This document shows positions 1 through 13,052 of a stretch of DNA of 64,000 nt, one piece after another; position 1 is the stretch's first letter; every line of letters begins with the position of its first letter. The position numbers and the translations under genes are program-made. The notes under the pieces were generated by a model, which saw nothing but the letters and a program-made list of their open reading frames with translations, did no database searches and was not told the DNA's origin. This DNA is from Pseudisothecium myosuroides (taxonomy: Eukaryota > Streptophyta > Bryopsida > Hypnales > Lembophyllaceae): contig OX637293.1 of assembly GCA_951799445.1 (NCBI GenBank), forward strand, positions 26,412,001 through 26,476,000, given 5' to 3'.

Positions 1-129
1 TGGCCTTTGGAGGCTTCACACTATGGCCGGCCAAAGGCTCCAATTCCTAAATTTCAAGGCCTATTTATTGCCTATTTCTTTGGACTCTCACCAAAGTTTG
101 GACTCTCACTTCCACAGACTCTCAACTTG

Positions 130-450
130 GTCAGGCATAATGTGAAGCGGCCCTTACTCATCTAAAGTAATTACAATATTTTCTAACATGGCTACAACAT
201 GAAGGCCTCAAAATGTCACTTTTTTGTAATAAATCTACATTCAAAAGGTAGAAGTTGCTATTGCAATCACTAGTCACTCTATCACCATAATCCAAGACAT
301 TGATTGTGGCCACTAATTCAACCTAATGTAGCCCAAATCTCATTCATTGAATTTTTTTTTAACATGGATTGATGCAATACTGCGAAAAGTCATTCCCTAC
401 GTGTCTGCGATGGGTCTTTTGCCTATCATAGGCTACTTTACATTAGTGGT
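130..450. repeat. Dispersed repeat, copy 1 of 2
   Basis: Matches positions 59885-60140 in the same orientation. Shared stretches include CAATATTTTCTAA, GACATTGATTGTGGCC and ATGGGTCTT, in the same order and with similar spacing. The match is diverged and gapped. No terminal repeats were seen, so the class is unknown. Confidence 0.55.
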
Positions 451-995
451 AGATCAATTAGATGAAGGTCATAGTATTTCAATTAAATTAGAACTAAGTC
501 AGACCAATTTAATTTTAGTTGAAACATGATGGATAGGCTTCTCTATCTCTACCTATTTCAAAAGTTGAAGTAGCCTCTCCACACAATTAGAAAGGAGATC
601 CTCTGATATCAAGCTATATTATAAGAATTTGGTGCCTCAAGATCTCCTTTCCACTATTGTTATAGCCTAAAGATCTTTGCATTTTTAAAAGAATATACTT
701 AAACTAAATAATATTCAAATGTCATTCTTATAGTATTTTCACCTATAGTATACCCTCATCTTCAATAAAAATGTAAATAATATGAACCAAATTGTTCTAA
801 GAACTGGTAATTAGGAGGATCCACAATAATTTGTATCCATTTTATAATTTCTTTATTTCCAAGTAGTGAAAGGAAAACTAACCTAGATTTTTTTTTAAAT
901 TACAATACGTGCATCATTACAAGTTCAAAATTGAAAAGGTCTACCTCAAAATGTGACTTGAACAAACCAGTATATACTACTATACTACACTACTG

Positions 996-2010
996 TCATG
1001 ATCAACATTTTATGCCAAATATTTAATTAAAGTTGAGAAATCAAATTTGGCACATGCTTAAAATAGCAATATTCCCTCAAAATTTGTATTTTCACAATGT
1101 AATTTTTTTTTTGAAAAATAACTTTCCTAAAATTTTGGACACCTTTATTGGAATAATGATTTGCCAATCTTAATAGCTGGGCACCATAGTAGAAATGCTA
1201 CTCACATAGACTATAAATACAAACCAAGAAGAGAATTGTGGGTCTTTTTTACCAAGTTTCTATGATTTGCAAACTACAATTTTGTATTAAGGTAATAACA
1301 CCTACATGATGAGTCTTAGTAAGGTTTTGAGTTTGGTTCCTATTATTGAACTTTAAAAGCATTTATTGGATCATGTTGGTTGTTGATAGGGGATACTAGG
1401 GGAAGTGCTAGCATGTGAGCATAGAATCCATAAGTCCATGAGCCTAGGAATCTATATTAAAGACAACTTCTATAGTTACAGGTGTCTATGTTATAGGTAC
1501 CAATGTTATAGACTCTTTTCATGTTATAGCGTACATATGTTATAAATACCTTCAAATGGTTGTAAATACATATTCATAATTAGGTTCAAGGCTCATAGGC
1601 TCATGTCTCTATGTTCACGCACTAGCATCATTGGAGATTCTAGTTTACTTTAGAAATTTCATTTTTTGAACTTCAAAGTGCTAATAATAGTTGTACCTAA
1701 AATCAACTTGAGGCTTTCATATGGAAGTTATACAATTTGTGCACAAATCTACAAGAGATGGTTTTGCAAACAAGTCTCAATTATTGTACCCGGCTATCAA
1801 GATCGCCATTTCATGTTGAGCATTTAATTGTAGTTGGAAAATCAAACTTGACAAATGCTAAAAATAGAAATATTCCTTTGAAATTGGTATTTTACCATAA
1901 AAAAAATTTCAGTTAATTTCTAAAATTCCAGCATCTTTTTTAGAATTTTTTTTGGTGACCCTAATAGTCAAGTACAATAGTTAAAGTTGACTTACATGCT
2001 CCATCAGTAG
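996..2010. repeat. Diverged direct duplication of about 200 bp
   Basis: Sequence at about 996-1210 recurs at about 1796-2010 in the same orientation. Both copies contain an ATTTAATT segment, GAAATCAAATTTGGCA or a close variant, and AATATTCC in the same order. Divergence is considerable, so this is an old duplication or two copies of one element. Confidence 0.5.
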
Positions 2011-2703
2011 GCAAACTTCATAGGGGATGCTACAAGTCCAAGTGAGCAATTGCACTTTCACACGAATTTAGAGGGTTGGGAGGGATATAATAAGAATTCC
2101 ACACAAATTAATTCCCTCAAGATTGATAGTCTCGACCAATGGAGTTGTCCACCAATTTCGGTGAAACATGAAATCCTACCTTTCTACTCACCTAATCCAG
2201 CAAGAGAATTGGTGGAGTCTATTATGCCTTAAAGTGGAAACAACCAATACCATCCATGTACCCACTCTTGCACAATAGATTTCCCTTAAAGTGTCCCCCA
2301 AATGTGTCATTAAACCGTCCCATACCTAACTACACTTCATGGGCTGTTGATTTTTTTAGATTTTGGTTTTCAGAACCAAGGCAATATTTTTAGAGTGCAA
2401 TTTAGGAGATTCTACTTTGAAAATTCATAGAAATTAGATGCCTTATCCAAACATCCTATTTTTTTTTAAAGAATTTATGATTTTGAATTGCTAATACTGC
2501 AAAAACATTTTTTTCTAGAAAAAGGTGCCTCCAACTATGACAAACTACTTACGTTATGTGTATAGATTTTAGTGTTTTCACCTTATTACGTCAACTAGCG
2601 CAAATCATTGGACCAGCCAACATTTAAGGAGGCCCTTAGCGGTAGGAGTAAAACCCATTGCACCTTACATGTAGTCATACACTAACTACATAGCATGACT
2701 GTT

Positions 2704-3573
2704 GTACAGTGCCCTACAACAAAAGTTGATGCCCCCTATTTGGACCCTTCAGTTTTTTCAACATTACTCAGAATGTAGTTGATATTTCTTGTTTCCTTCA
2801 ATCAATATTCGTAGCAAACACAATCCCCCTCAAGCAATTTTCAGGTTAAAAAAAACAAAATTCCATTTTTGGTGAATTTTTAAAAAAAAAATTCATGTTT
2901 TTTTCATGAAAATTCATAGAAAAACATTGGTGATGAACTTTTTTAATTTGATTGCAAAGATATGTAGGAATCATCCACATGCACATCTTTCCTTCAAGAA
3001 GCATCTCCAAAAAAGTTTTACAATTCCCTCTATAGAGTTTGCAATGGAGGTGTGAAAAGTGCCTAAATTTTTAAAATTCATACCTCGTTATTGTAATTAG
3101 ATTTTGATAAAGTAATTGTACCATCACGCTAAAATGTGCAAAATTAATTACAATGTAAGGTTCAAATAGAAAAATCTAATTACAATAAAGAGTTACGAAG
3201 TTTCAATAATTTGGGTACTTTTCACACCTCCATTGCAACTTCTATAGAGGGAATTGTGAACTTTTTTGAAGAAGTTGTTGAAGGAAAGATGTGCATATGG
3301 ATGATTCCTATCTCCGCAATCAAATTTAAAAAATTCATCATAAATGTTTTTCTATGAATTTTCATGTAATACCATGAAATTTTATTTTTTTAAATTCACC
3401 AAAAATGGAGTTTTGTTTTCTTGAAACAAAAAATTTAGTATGCTTGAGGGGGATTGTGTTAACTACTAATTTTGATTGACGGAAATAAAAAATGTCAACT
3501 ACATTCTGAATAATGTGAAGAAAACTAAAGTCTCCAAATAGGGGACATCAACCTTTGTTGTAGGGCATTGTAC
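2704..3573. mobile_element. Long foldback (inverted-repeat) element
   Basis: Two arms of roughly 400 bp are inverted copies around a centre near 3138. The left arm starts GTACAGTGCCCTACAACAAA and the right arm ends with the inverse, TTTGTTGTAGGGCATTGTAC. Internal landmarks match in order: CCCCTATTTGGA, the CCCCCTCAAGC region, the TGCAATGGAGGTGTGAAAAG region and TTATTGTAATTAGATTTT. There is no coding capacity. It resembles a foldback-type or large MITE transposon. No clear target-site duplication was found. Confidence 0.75.
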
Positions 3574-3954
3574 TTACTTGTACAAAGACTTGGGAAAAGT
3601 AGGTCTTGTACTTTCATATTCTCGTGAACTAAAGCAGTCATTACAACAGGACATTAAATCCATCCCATGAAGTGCGACCAACAGGGTAAATTTTGTGTGT
3701 ATTTTTCTGGGGTAAAAGTAAAAAAGAGTCCCCTATTTTGAGCCGTGTTTAGGATATGTTGTAGACCCCTACTAGCTTCTTTGGAGTCTCTGATTGCAAA
3801 TACAAATTCAAAATTTGAAAAATAAAATTATGGCAAATAAAAAATTCTTGTGTTTTCTCCAAGGGTAAATCCACCTTGCTGGTCTCACTTCGTGAAACGG
3901 GTTTAACAGCCCCCCTCATCAAAAAATGAATTAAGTTAACTTAGTCCTAATAGC

Positions 3955-4537
3955 TTAACCCTTTAGTGACCGTGGTTGATTTGGGGGGCGAGCGCAATTT
4001 TTGAATACAAATTTGGAAAAGGAAAATTTCATCACTACTCCAAGGAAGTAATCCCATGTCAGACCGTAGGAATTAATGTTGTAGGCTTTATCCGTGAAAA
4101 AAACAAAAAATGAAAATGATTTGACGGTGCAATTTGTTGTGAGTGATCTTCAAAGTGCGATGCATCGAAGTAGCCTTCAGCTGAAGCAACATAATACATT
4201 ATTGCCCATAACTTTTGAAACATGCCTCTACAATTCATGGGATTGTTGGGCAACGTCTCTATTGTTCTTAGGCGTCAATTTCAAATAGAATCACATGAGT
4301 TGCTGAATATATATGTGACTTAGAAGGTATGACTCAGGTCGGCCCTCTTGTCTTTGGACAAGCACAGCTACCTTGTTACTGCACAGAGTTCTCTGAAATT
4401 GGATTTGTTTGGAGCGCATGCTGAAGCTCTATTTGCGTTACTCTTTGAGTTTTTTCAAATACCCTGTATTGAGGGTAATAAAAGACAAAGAATCCAAAAT
4501 TCAACCAAAAAGTGGTCAACCGGTCACTAAAGGGTTG
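3955..4537. mobile_element. TTAA-flanked non-autonomous element A (piggyBac-like termini)
   Basis: The left end reads TTAA-CCCTTTAGTGACCG and the right end reads CGGTCACTAAAGGG-TTGA. This gives a perfect 14-bp terminal inverted repeat flanked by TTAA and a one-base-mutated TTAA. Length is 583 bp including both target copies. The interior has short open frames with no recognised domain. It is grouped with the other TTAA elements by target site and the CCCYTWAR-like terminus, but its interior was not matched to them. Confidence 0.65.
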
Positions 4538-4539
4538 AC

Positions 4540-5020
4540 ATGATACAGAACAGAAGATTTTGTTCTGGGGGAGCTAGAGCTACTCTAAGCTTTGCTAATT
4601 CGACGGACAGTGGTGGAGGATGGCATGAAGCCGGAAGGTTACTTAGCAATTCTCGCTTCTGTCCCTGTGAACTAAGTTCCGCCAATGGAAGGCCACAGCA
4701 AGAATATTGTTGCAAGGAGGCCCAAACTTTTGGGTTTGAAAATCCAGTCTACCTGCCACTCGCAACTCTTGCACCACAACTCTTGCATGCCTTCCTTGCA
4801 GTTAGTTGATGACCCGTACTCTTACAATCAACTCATGGAGTAACTTCCATACCCCTAGAAGCGGACTACTTTGCATAAAAGACAAAATAAAATTTGGAAT
4901 CTTACATGGAAGTGCGCAAGAGTTGCAAGAGGAGAATCAGAGTTCTAGGTTGGTAAAATTTGAGGGGGAGACTCGTAAAAAGCTCCTTAAAGGTCGTTAC
5001 TTAAAATCTTATGTCTAAGA
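4540..5020. other. GC-richer segment, possible gene relic, not recognised
   Basis: Directly right of element A, base composition rises and plus-strand frames of 89 and 70 codons are open (4540-4809, 4806-5018). Reading across frames gives protein-like text but nothing recognisable. It may be an exon remnant of a decayed gene. This rests on composition and frame length only. Confidence 0.2.
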
Positions 5021-5069
5021 CTATACTTTAAAATTTACTTTAAAACATCCATTTCTCTTGTAGGGTGAC

Positions 5070-5490
5070 TTTGAGAAGACTACTTTTAACATTCAACTTG
5101 AATTTTTGGGTGGCTTTTAGTTTGACAAAAAGGCAAAGCTACTCCTAAAATGTAGGCTTTTACTACTCACATAGAAATAAAAGCATTATTAAACTTGGTA
5201 AAGGCAATTTTGAGTTTGAAAAATATGAAAGTTCATTTTGAATTCCGATTTTGCATAGAAGTTCACCCTTGTTAGAGGAAACTTTCATATTTTTGATAGA
5301 ATTAGAAATGAGTTTCCAGTTTTTCCTAAGTCAAAATTGTCGGTGCCAAGTTTGAACATATTGGTTTCACTTCTACGTGAGTAAGGTGAAACTATATTTT
5401 AGGAAAAGCTTTGCCTACTTTGTTACACAACAAGAAAGTTTTTGAAGTCCAATGTTAAAAATAATTTTTGGAAAACCAAAAACTCACCTT
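5070..5490. mobile_element. Foldback element with about 170-bp arms
   Basis: The left arm (about 5070-5240) and right arm (about 5310-5485) are inverted relatives. TTTTAACATT, GGCAAAGCT, CCTAAAAT and CAAACTTGG run in order on the left and appear reverse-complemented on the right. A single related arm lies at 49880-50060. There is no coding capacity. Confidence 0.6.
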
Positions 5491-8332
5491 TGAAGCTTTT
5501 GGGCATCGTTCCACTGTTTTTGTCCTAGCTTCATTCCATCATTTGAGTATTGGCTTCATTTCACCAATTTAGTTTTGGCGTCATTTCGTCGTTCTCCTTG
5601 GGGCTTCAATTTACTCATGGCTTCAAATGCACACCATAGCAAGTGAAGTGGATACTATATTTGTCAATACAAAAAATTCAAAGGTTACTCCAAATTTGGC
5701 TAAACCAATTTTGACCAAAAAATTGTCATTGGAATGATAATATAGGTCGCTTTTGAATACACCTATTTTCAACATCAATGTATACCACAACACAACACAT
5801 TAACATTTGAGCATCAATACTTTAAAAATCTGAAAATAAAAATTCATGTAGCTTATTCTCATGGTGTCCAAAAATGCATAAGAAAGGAATCTAGAATATT
5901 GTTTTACTTCCAACAAATATAGAAAAAAATAGAATATACAAAAGGCTCTAGAATGCACCAAATGCTTGTGATATTTCCCCCCCCCCATTGAGGTTGTGGG
6001 AAGTTTTTTAATTGATTAGTAGACCTTTTTAACATAATATGGATTGAATTTCATGAATTCATAGTTTTTTGAAAGGTCTATATTGAGAGCAACAATGGTT
6101 TGGCTACCTTTTGAATGCTTTTGTTTAGCATTATAAAGAAATTGTTGCAGGTGACGCAAAGTTTTGTTGAGAAAGCAAAATTTAACCTTCAGCAATAATT
6201 ACTTCCACTAGAAGCTACTTCATCCATCATAGCATTTGATCAACTCACCTCTATAACCATTGTGACTTTTATTTCATGTTTTGTTGAAGTTTGTTGTTCT
6301 ATTGCATGTTTATTCTCTACAATATGGCAACCGTTTAAAAAGACAAATAAGCATTAATTGCCATGACATCACTTATATTGATTGCTTTAGTTTCAACGGA
6401 GAAATTTACAAATGTGATAGTTGTGTACCCTTGTGATCTACAGGGTTTAGGCTTGCGTGAATTATACAACTCAATGCTCATCATTCAACAAGTAATCAAT
6501 TCCCAATGAAAGTTCATGCATAAAGAGCGTTGAAGAGCAAATTGTCTTGTTGAAGTTCTGTCTCGAGTTCTGTGAACTACAACTTAGTTTATACGTACCA
6601 AACCGAGTACCAAACATTTCAAGTTGATAATCTAACTATTTTGCAAAAGAAAGAATTGTGAGGACCAATGTTTTCAGATGTGTCCAAGTTTAGCACAATT
6701 TATATACAAAGATATTTACAACTACAGATTCTTTTTTTAATATTGCAGTGTGAAATTCAAAATTTTAGCACATTTAGGAATTTTGAGATTGGAATTTTAA
6801 GTTACAACATTTTTGTGAGAATTTTAATCCAAGACCTCTTAATATGGAAACATGGCGTCAAAACTTTCAATTTTCAATAAATGAAACTGGTAGCGGAAAG
6901 AGCAACAAAGCCTTGGATTTTTTATAATTGAAATTTTATTTGTCCATCACTTACTAGATTATTCATTTGTTCAATTTTTTTATAATACTTTAATCATTCT
7001 TTAGAATTTTATGATTTTGAATCTAATCAATCTGACAATGTTTTGAGAGTACCAAATTAAATATTTAAATTGAAGCGTTCGATCTTCTATAAAATGTATG
7101 ACATGTTATTAAATCACATGTTTTTAACACCACTCCTAACCTAGCAAAAGACAAGTTTTTGACAAATACATTGGACAAAACTAAATCAATTGAAGAATAG
7201 ATGAAGCTATCACTTAAACCACATTGAATGAATCCATTTATCCCCTACATGACCAAGTGTTTGTTCAACGTATGCAATAAATTTTGGATAGGTTCCTACG
7301 AAGTCATTTTGGATCAAACATTCATGAAATTTGGATACAATGTGTAAACACATATCCATTGGTGAAAATCTATTTTTTTTCCCAATTGGGTGCTTGGACC
7401 AAAAAATATGCTATCCTGAACTGTTTGGATAGCACGGACAATTTGGAAATCTTTTGAGAATCCTTTGCAAAAGCGCTCATCAACTTTTGAAATGTATCAA
7501 GTATGTAACTAATAAATATAGTATACAATTGTACCAAAATGAAATTTTGGTACTCAAATTACATTCTAAAAGGAGTCAAACTTTGTTAGCTATGTTGGGG
7601 CAGTTTTAAGAAAAAAAACATTTTTTTCTAGCTTTAAGCCCTATTATCTTCTAATTTGTAAAGCCAAAGTTCTTGAAATTTTTCCCACACATTCCAAATT
7701 TTTGTCTCTAACTGTTCACTGTTTAGATTTCAAATAAAAAATTCCTCATTGCACAAGAAACCATCAAAAAATGACTAGTGTATTGCCAATTCACTTAACC
7801 TCCTTGCATTGCAGGGTAATTTAGAGTAAACTAAACTCCATATTTTCTTCTAAATTTTTTTATGAAGAAGCCTAACATCATATAATTTTGAATGGTTAAA
7901 ATCCTCATTTTTGTTTAGAGCAAAAGATTTACTTCAAAAGGGCCCAAAGTCTATTGCCCTTGTTTTGCAGGAATGAAAAAAAGTTTTTTTTCTCACTTCA
8001 AATGTTATGGTCTTTCAATCTGTGCAGTCTAATGGGTTGAAATTTTTTTCCACACTCTAGTAAAACAATTTACTTCAATTTTGTACTGTTGAAGGTTTAA
8101 AAAAAAAAAATCAATTTTCAGCTTTGAAACCTCTACCAAAAAACCGCAGTTTTTGACAATGTCTCTCTGACCCCCCCCCAACCTTTAGGAGTTATTTATG
8201 TATTTTTGGCTCAAGAAGAAATTCTTTAATCCAATGCAAAGAAATGAATGCATTTCTACAAACTACAAATACAAAGATTTGTAAGCTATACTTTTATCCA
8301 CTTGAATGCAAATCTAACTTCTTTCTTCTAAC
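5491..8332. other. Gene-free AT-rich DNA
   Basis: Nothing supportable was seen. Frames are short, homopolymer A/T runs are common, and C runs occur near 5978 and 8172. The right end borders the C-terminal end of the kinase pseudogene. Confidence 0.5.
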
Positions 8333-8665
8333 CTACTTGGCATTTTTTAGAATCCAAGGATGCTTCAAAACTTCCAATGTACTCAAATGCTCATTGACAT
8401 TATACGACAACATTTTTGGAATGAATTTTTTTGCATCCTCTAAGATGCTTGGCCATAGATCCTTAACAAACAAGTCGTGTTTCTTTATGACCTCTTTATA
8501 TGTTTCTTCAACCTCATCATTGTCATAAAAAAAAAAACCCTACTAAGAACGCATATAGTACCACCTAGAGGCTCCAAATGTCTGCTTTGGTATATGGTGG
8601 CTTCTACAACTTCAGCAGCCACATATAATGGAGTCTCAACGGTATTGGTCAATGCTTTACCGTGC

Positions 8666-9607
8666 TTAACCCTTAAAGGACCGAGGCCTCTTTTCTGCCA
8701 AAAAACAGTGAAAACTGCCATTTCTATAGCAAACAGTAAAAAAAATTGAAAAATGTTTTTTTTGCAAATCTAACCGTAGGATCTTACACCTAACTAGTAT
8801 GAGAATGTGTGGAAAAAATTTCAGAATTTTTGACCGCACAGATTGCAAGATATATGCGTTTAAAGTGAAAAAAACAAGTATTTCAGCACATTGCGGGACT
8901 AGATTTTTTGACTTTAAACATTTTTAATTTAAAATTTTTGCACTACAGAGTTTTGAGCTTTAAATCTTTATAGAGGAGAATTGAGTTGAGAGTCTAGGAA
9001 AAAAAAAGAAATTCAAAAAAACTTAATTATCATTCTTAAAAAAATTGTTAAGTAGAAGTAAGTACGAGATAGAAGGAAAATCTAAAATATTAATATCTCT
9101 TAAATGGAATTAAAATTCACTAATCCCAATGGTGAGATTGTTCTAGCAACTAAACTAAACCATGCAAAAAAAAAAAAATTGAAAAATTTTAAAGATTGCA
9201 TTCAGAAATGAATCCTACAAGTTATTTTTTTCAAGAAGATGCTCTAATTGCCCAAAAAACAAGAATGTCCATAACTTTCTCATAACATATCCAAATGAAA
9301 TGAATAAAAGCTTTCCGGATAGACAATAATATAATATATGAGAAAAAAAATATTTAAAAAAAAAATTCAAATTTTTGTCCATTTTTTTTTGCTGCCCGGG
9401 CTGCCCGCCGTCCCCTGTTTTGAGCTTATTTGGTCATAACTTTTTTTCCCGGGCACCGATTGTGAAAAAAATTATATTCCCACAAAGCTTATCAGTTTTT
9501 CTATCTCCAAAAAAAGTTTCAAAAAATCACAAGAAATTTTCAGCCTGTAGGTACCTGCCCGAAAACGCATTTGTCCCCCGAAGGGACAACGGTCCTTTAG
9601 GGGTTAA
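8666..9607. mobile_element. TTAA-flanked non-autonomous element B
   Basis: The ends read TTAA-CCCTTAAAGGACCG and CGGTCCTTTAGGGG-TTAA, 942 bp in all. It sits inside the kinase pseudogene. Removing the element and one TTAA joins the DFGFARFF segment in frame to KHGKALTNTVE, so TTAA is a true target duplication. Near the right end is a subterminal palindrome, TTGTCCC-CCGAA-GGGACAA (9571-9589). Element C at 13053 is a near copy. There is no coding capacity. Confidence 0.9.
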
Positions 9608-9860
9608 AGAATCTGGCAAATCCAAAATCAATCACTTTGAGTGGCAAATCTTTGTCTTGTATTTGGAACAACAAGTTTTCAAGCTTCAAGTCCCTATAAA
9701 CAATGCCAAGGCTATTGCAGGCTTTTGTAGCACAAACAATTTCCTTGATCAACTGAGCGGCTCAAAAGTTGTACGGTTTTTGATCATACGATTAAGGAGT
9801 GTCCTTCCTTCATATAGCTCCATTAATACATACACATGAATGTCATTGTAAAACACATCG

Positions 9861-11143
9861 CACTATAAGAAACCCGCGTTTTTGGGGTCGTTTGGCAGAA
9901 AACGCCCCGTGTTTTTTGTGACATCCGACGTCTGCCGGTTTGACGCTGCAGCAGTTGAAATTTTTGGTGACGTCTACGGAAACGAGCACTTGGGAGAGGG
10001 TTAGACAGGTACATGTCAGTGCGGACGGGCTTGTCAAAATGAACATCCAGAAAAACAGGCCTGCGTTTTTACGAAACATATTGATGTTTTTTGGAACATC
10101 CAAAAAAACATAGATTGCCACGTCAGCAAGCAGACCCATTTTGACTTTAAATAAATCAATGAAAATTACTAAAATTACTAATAAAATGTTGACCAAATGT
10201 GAAAATTTTAGGAAAAGGGCAGCCACGTGGCATGCTTTGCAAAAAAAGGGCAATGGATGGATGTACACTATGGATGAAAAGAGAACCCTTTATACAAGTA
10301 GGGTGGTAGGAAGATTGACAACCCATATGGGATATTAAAGTAAGAACTGGGTTCAATGTAAAATGTCTAAAACAACATGATCCAAATGTCTAAAACAACA
10401 TCAAGATGTCTGAAACAACATTGAGATGTTTGAAACAACGTCTAGATGTCTGGAATAACGTCTTCATTTATAATGGTCAAGTTCCTATATTCTAGGTATC
10501 CCATATCTTTTGTCTCACTATGGACGGACAAGGGATATAAATAGGACCCCTCTACCATTCATTCTCACTAACTTTTAATGAAGTAATTTCTTCATTTGGC
10601 CATCAAAAATTCTCTTGATGGTAGATGGTAAGTTTTTTAAATTTTTTATTAAATTCAATAATTTTTTTTGTTCATTTTATGTTATTTTTTATTTTATTTC
10701 TAAATAATTATTTTCCATTGACCTTGCCCTTGGTACAATGTGCATCAATTGATGTCTTAAAAAACGTCTGGACGTCTAAGTTGACGTTTCAAAAAACGCC
10801 ATGTCAGATGCCACGTCAGATGCCACATTTCAAAAAATGCCACATTTGATGCCACGTCATGGACGGGCTGGATGAAAGATAAATCCACGTGGGTTTTTTT
10901 GCCTACGTGGCGCCACTGTGGCATCCACATGGCGCATTGTAGGGAGCTTAGAAGACCATGTTTCTTGTGATGTCTTTAAAAAACAAGCCCAAATTTTGCA
11001 CGTTTTTGGCCTAACATAGCACGTTTTTGGCTTGTCCATTTTGACGAATTTTGTGGGACATCAGCGCGGATTTTTTTTGTGTCTTACTTAACGCGGTACC
11101 ATGTTTTTTCTGAGGTCCAAAAAAACCTCGGTTTCTTCTAGTG
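9861..11143. mobile_element. CACTA-type (En/Spm) non-autonomous element
   Basis: The left terminus is CACTATAAGAAACCCGCG and the right terminus is the inverse of CACTAGAAGAAACCGAGG, 1283 bp in all. It interrupts the kinase pseudogene between codons for IKD and VFYND. The flanks are ATC(g) on the left and ATC on the right, consistent with a 3-bp target duplication plus one extra base. The interior has a 20-bp tandem repeat and repeated GCCACGTCA-type motifs near 10800-10870, possibly subterminal binding sites. No transposase is present. Confidence 0.85.
10363..10462. repeat. 20-bp tandem repeat, five units
   Basis: Units of the form ATGTCTGAAACAACATCAAG start at 10363, 10386, 10406, 10426 and 10446. 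They lie inside the CACTA element. Unit divergence is low to moderate. Confidence 0.8.
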
Positions 11144-11345
11144 ATCTTTGATGGATATTATATTTGGATGTTCTTTAAGATCAATCAACTATAGAATATT
11201 AATTTTACATTGTACCGTTTTAAATTGTTTTTGTGAAATGATGGTGCTCTTTTGAATACATTTGCATGCTAGTATTGGCCCGTTGCAATTTTGGTTCACA
11301 AATATGTGACACAAAAATTGCCTTTTTCCAATCGCTTGCCTTTAG

Positions 11346-13052
11346 TGTAAAAGTCCACCATTTTGATTGTCTTCATTTTGAAAAGCAATAATAGACAAGG
11401 TCATGGAAGTAAAGACCATGAGAATATACTAGATGAGAGGCCTCCATATTTAAAGAACTATATATCTTATACTTTGACCTATCTTACACTTTGATCTAGT
11501 TTTCACCTAGTTTTTACTTTAATCTATTTTTTTACCTACTGTAGCTTTTAGCTACTTTTTTTTTCTAACTTTTATCTAGTTTTTCTTAGCTTTTACTTTT
11601 CATCTAGATTGTCACATGGATTCTACTTTAAAATATTATTTATATAGCTATTGCTTTAATCTAGTTCTAACCTTATCTGCTTTTATTTTATTTAACTTCA
11701 GTTTTCATATACTTCTTATATAGCTATTACTTTGATCTACCTTTTGTCTAGATAGCTTCTACTTTGATCCACCTTTTGTCTAAATAGCTTCTACTTTGAT
11801 CTAATTTTGTTCTAGCTTTTGCTTTAATATATGTTTTATTCTTCTTATTTTATATACGGCTTTTACTTTGATCTAGTTTTAATGCAGGTTTTACATTGAA
11901 TTAGCTTTAACCTAATTTTTACTTTAATCTCCAAGTGTCTCAATATCTATTATAAATGGATGATAAATTTGTTCCAACATTTACTCCAATATTGTCTAAT
12001 GTTATACTTCATCTATTCAAAGGGTTTAGTTTCAAGGGATTTAGTTTCAAGGATTGTCACAATCGTAAGGATTTAGTTTTCTCAATGAGACCAACCAAGA
12101 GCATTTCACTTGGAATAAAATACATAAAGCTTGTTGTTGTTGTCTCATCTACAACATCAAAAGATTTGTAGAATTAGGGGTTGCTAAAATTGTAAGTTAG
12201 TTCATGAATATTGCAAACATGTTGAGATTATTGTTGTAGGATTCTTTTATAGGTAGTAGATCATTATATTCAAATAAATGCAAATTATAAATCCTACATC
12301 ACCTCCTAATTGGAAACTCGGTCCATACTAGAAGGCACTGTATTTGTAATGAATCCCTAAACACACAAAAAAACACATCCAAGGAATTCATTATAGTTGA
12401 GGCATTTTGAAATGTTGTGTACTGTAAAGCAACATGACTTTTGTTTTTTTGCATTTGATGCAACCATGTTTAATTATAAGTTGTTTTCATCTTTAAGCAT
12501 TTGTTTTGTTGTATTATGAAAGTATAATATAAGTAGAGATGCTACTTGTATTGCTTTGAATGGTTTCTTCTTTAGCCATGATATTATATGTTGTTTTTTC
12601 CATTGCATATGAGCTTCCCTATGGATATTCTTATTTTTGACTCAAGTAAAAATATCTCTTTCATTTTGCTTAGAATTTCACTTAAATTTTATGTGTTTGT
12701 ATTTCCTTACGGGATTTGTGGAATTGTCAATGTTTTCATCGGAAACTTTTGAATGATGTGTATATTGCTTTAGCACTCTTAGGATGTAGTTTATTAAAGC
12801 ATATTTTTTTTATCACCGCTCTTATCTTCCTATGTCTTGTCCCTTGTCCTGTACAAATATGGATATATGGATATGAATACTTGTTAGATATACTAGAATA
12901 TAAATATGATATGTGATCATGAATATAAATTTGCATAGAAACCAATATTAATCCCATATCTTTTGAAATTATAAAATTCTATGAGCATATATATATAATT
13001 ATTCAATTTTTCCCAAATAAAACCCTCCTAAGACACGGGACATAGGTGCATG
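11346..13052. other. Gene-free DNA with a degenerate pyrimidine-rich repeat
   Basis: Apart from the CTAG/TTTTACTTTGATC repeat at 11470-11935 there is nothing supportable. An ATGGATAT-rich patch lies near 12850-12960 and resembles one at 36925-37080. Confidence 0.5.
11470..11935. repeat. Degenerate tandem array of TTTTACTTTGATCTAG-like units
   Basis: About 460 bp made of variants of CTTTTACTTTGATCTAG and CTAGCTTTTACTTT, spaced roughly 30-45 bp apart and strongly strand-asymmetric (pyrimidine-rich plus strand). No larger element boundaries were seen. Confidence 0.6.

Larger units (their letters stand above)
1..2700. other. Gene-free AT-rich DNA
   Basis: No coding region can be supported here. 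Open frames are at most about 60 codons, with no recognisable domain. The stretch contains one copy of a dispersed repeat (about 130-450) and a local direct duplication (about 996-2010), both listed separately. Confidence 0.6.
8333..11345 (-). pseudogene. Protein kinase pseudogene, CDPK-like, split by two transposons
   Basis: Reading the minus strand and skipping the two inserted elements gives kinase subdomains in order. A glycine-loop region (GKRLEKGNFCVTYL) lies near 11300. EHPNIISIKD lies near 11160. VYVLMELYEG and the catalytic loop VYRDLKLENLL lie near 9830-9690, followed by DFGFARFF near 9610. Left of element B come TPLYVAAEV (degraded APE motif) near 8620 and a C-lobe ending LKHPWILKNAK-stop at 8333. 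The FFK..G activation-segment pattern is typical of calcium-dependent kinases. No EF hands were found after the kinase domain. Stops (one replaces the residues around the invariant ATP lysine) and frameshifts disable it. No introns are evident, so it may be a processed copy. Confidence 0.8.

Noticed and set aside
5978..8180. C homopolymers near 5978 and 8172 as regulatory signals
   Set aside because: Isolated low-complexity runs with no associated gene.
9375..9839. 154-codon plus-strand frame
   Set aside because: It spans the right part of element B and antisense kinase pseudogene sequence; no plus-strand domain.
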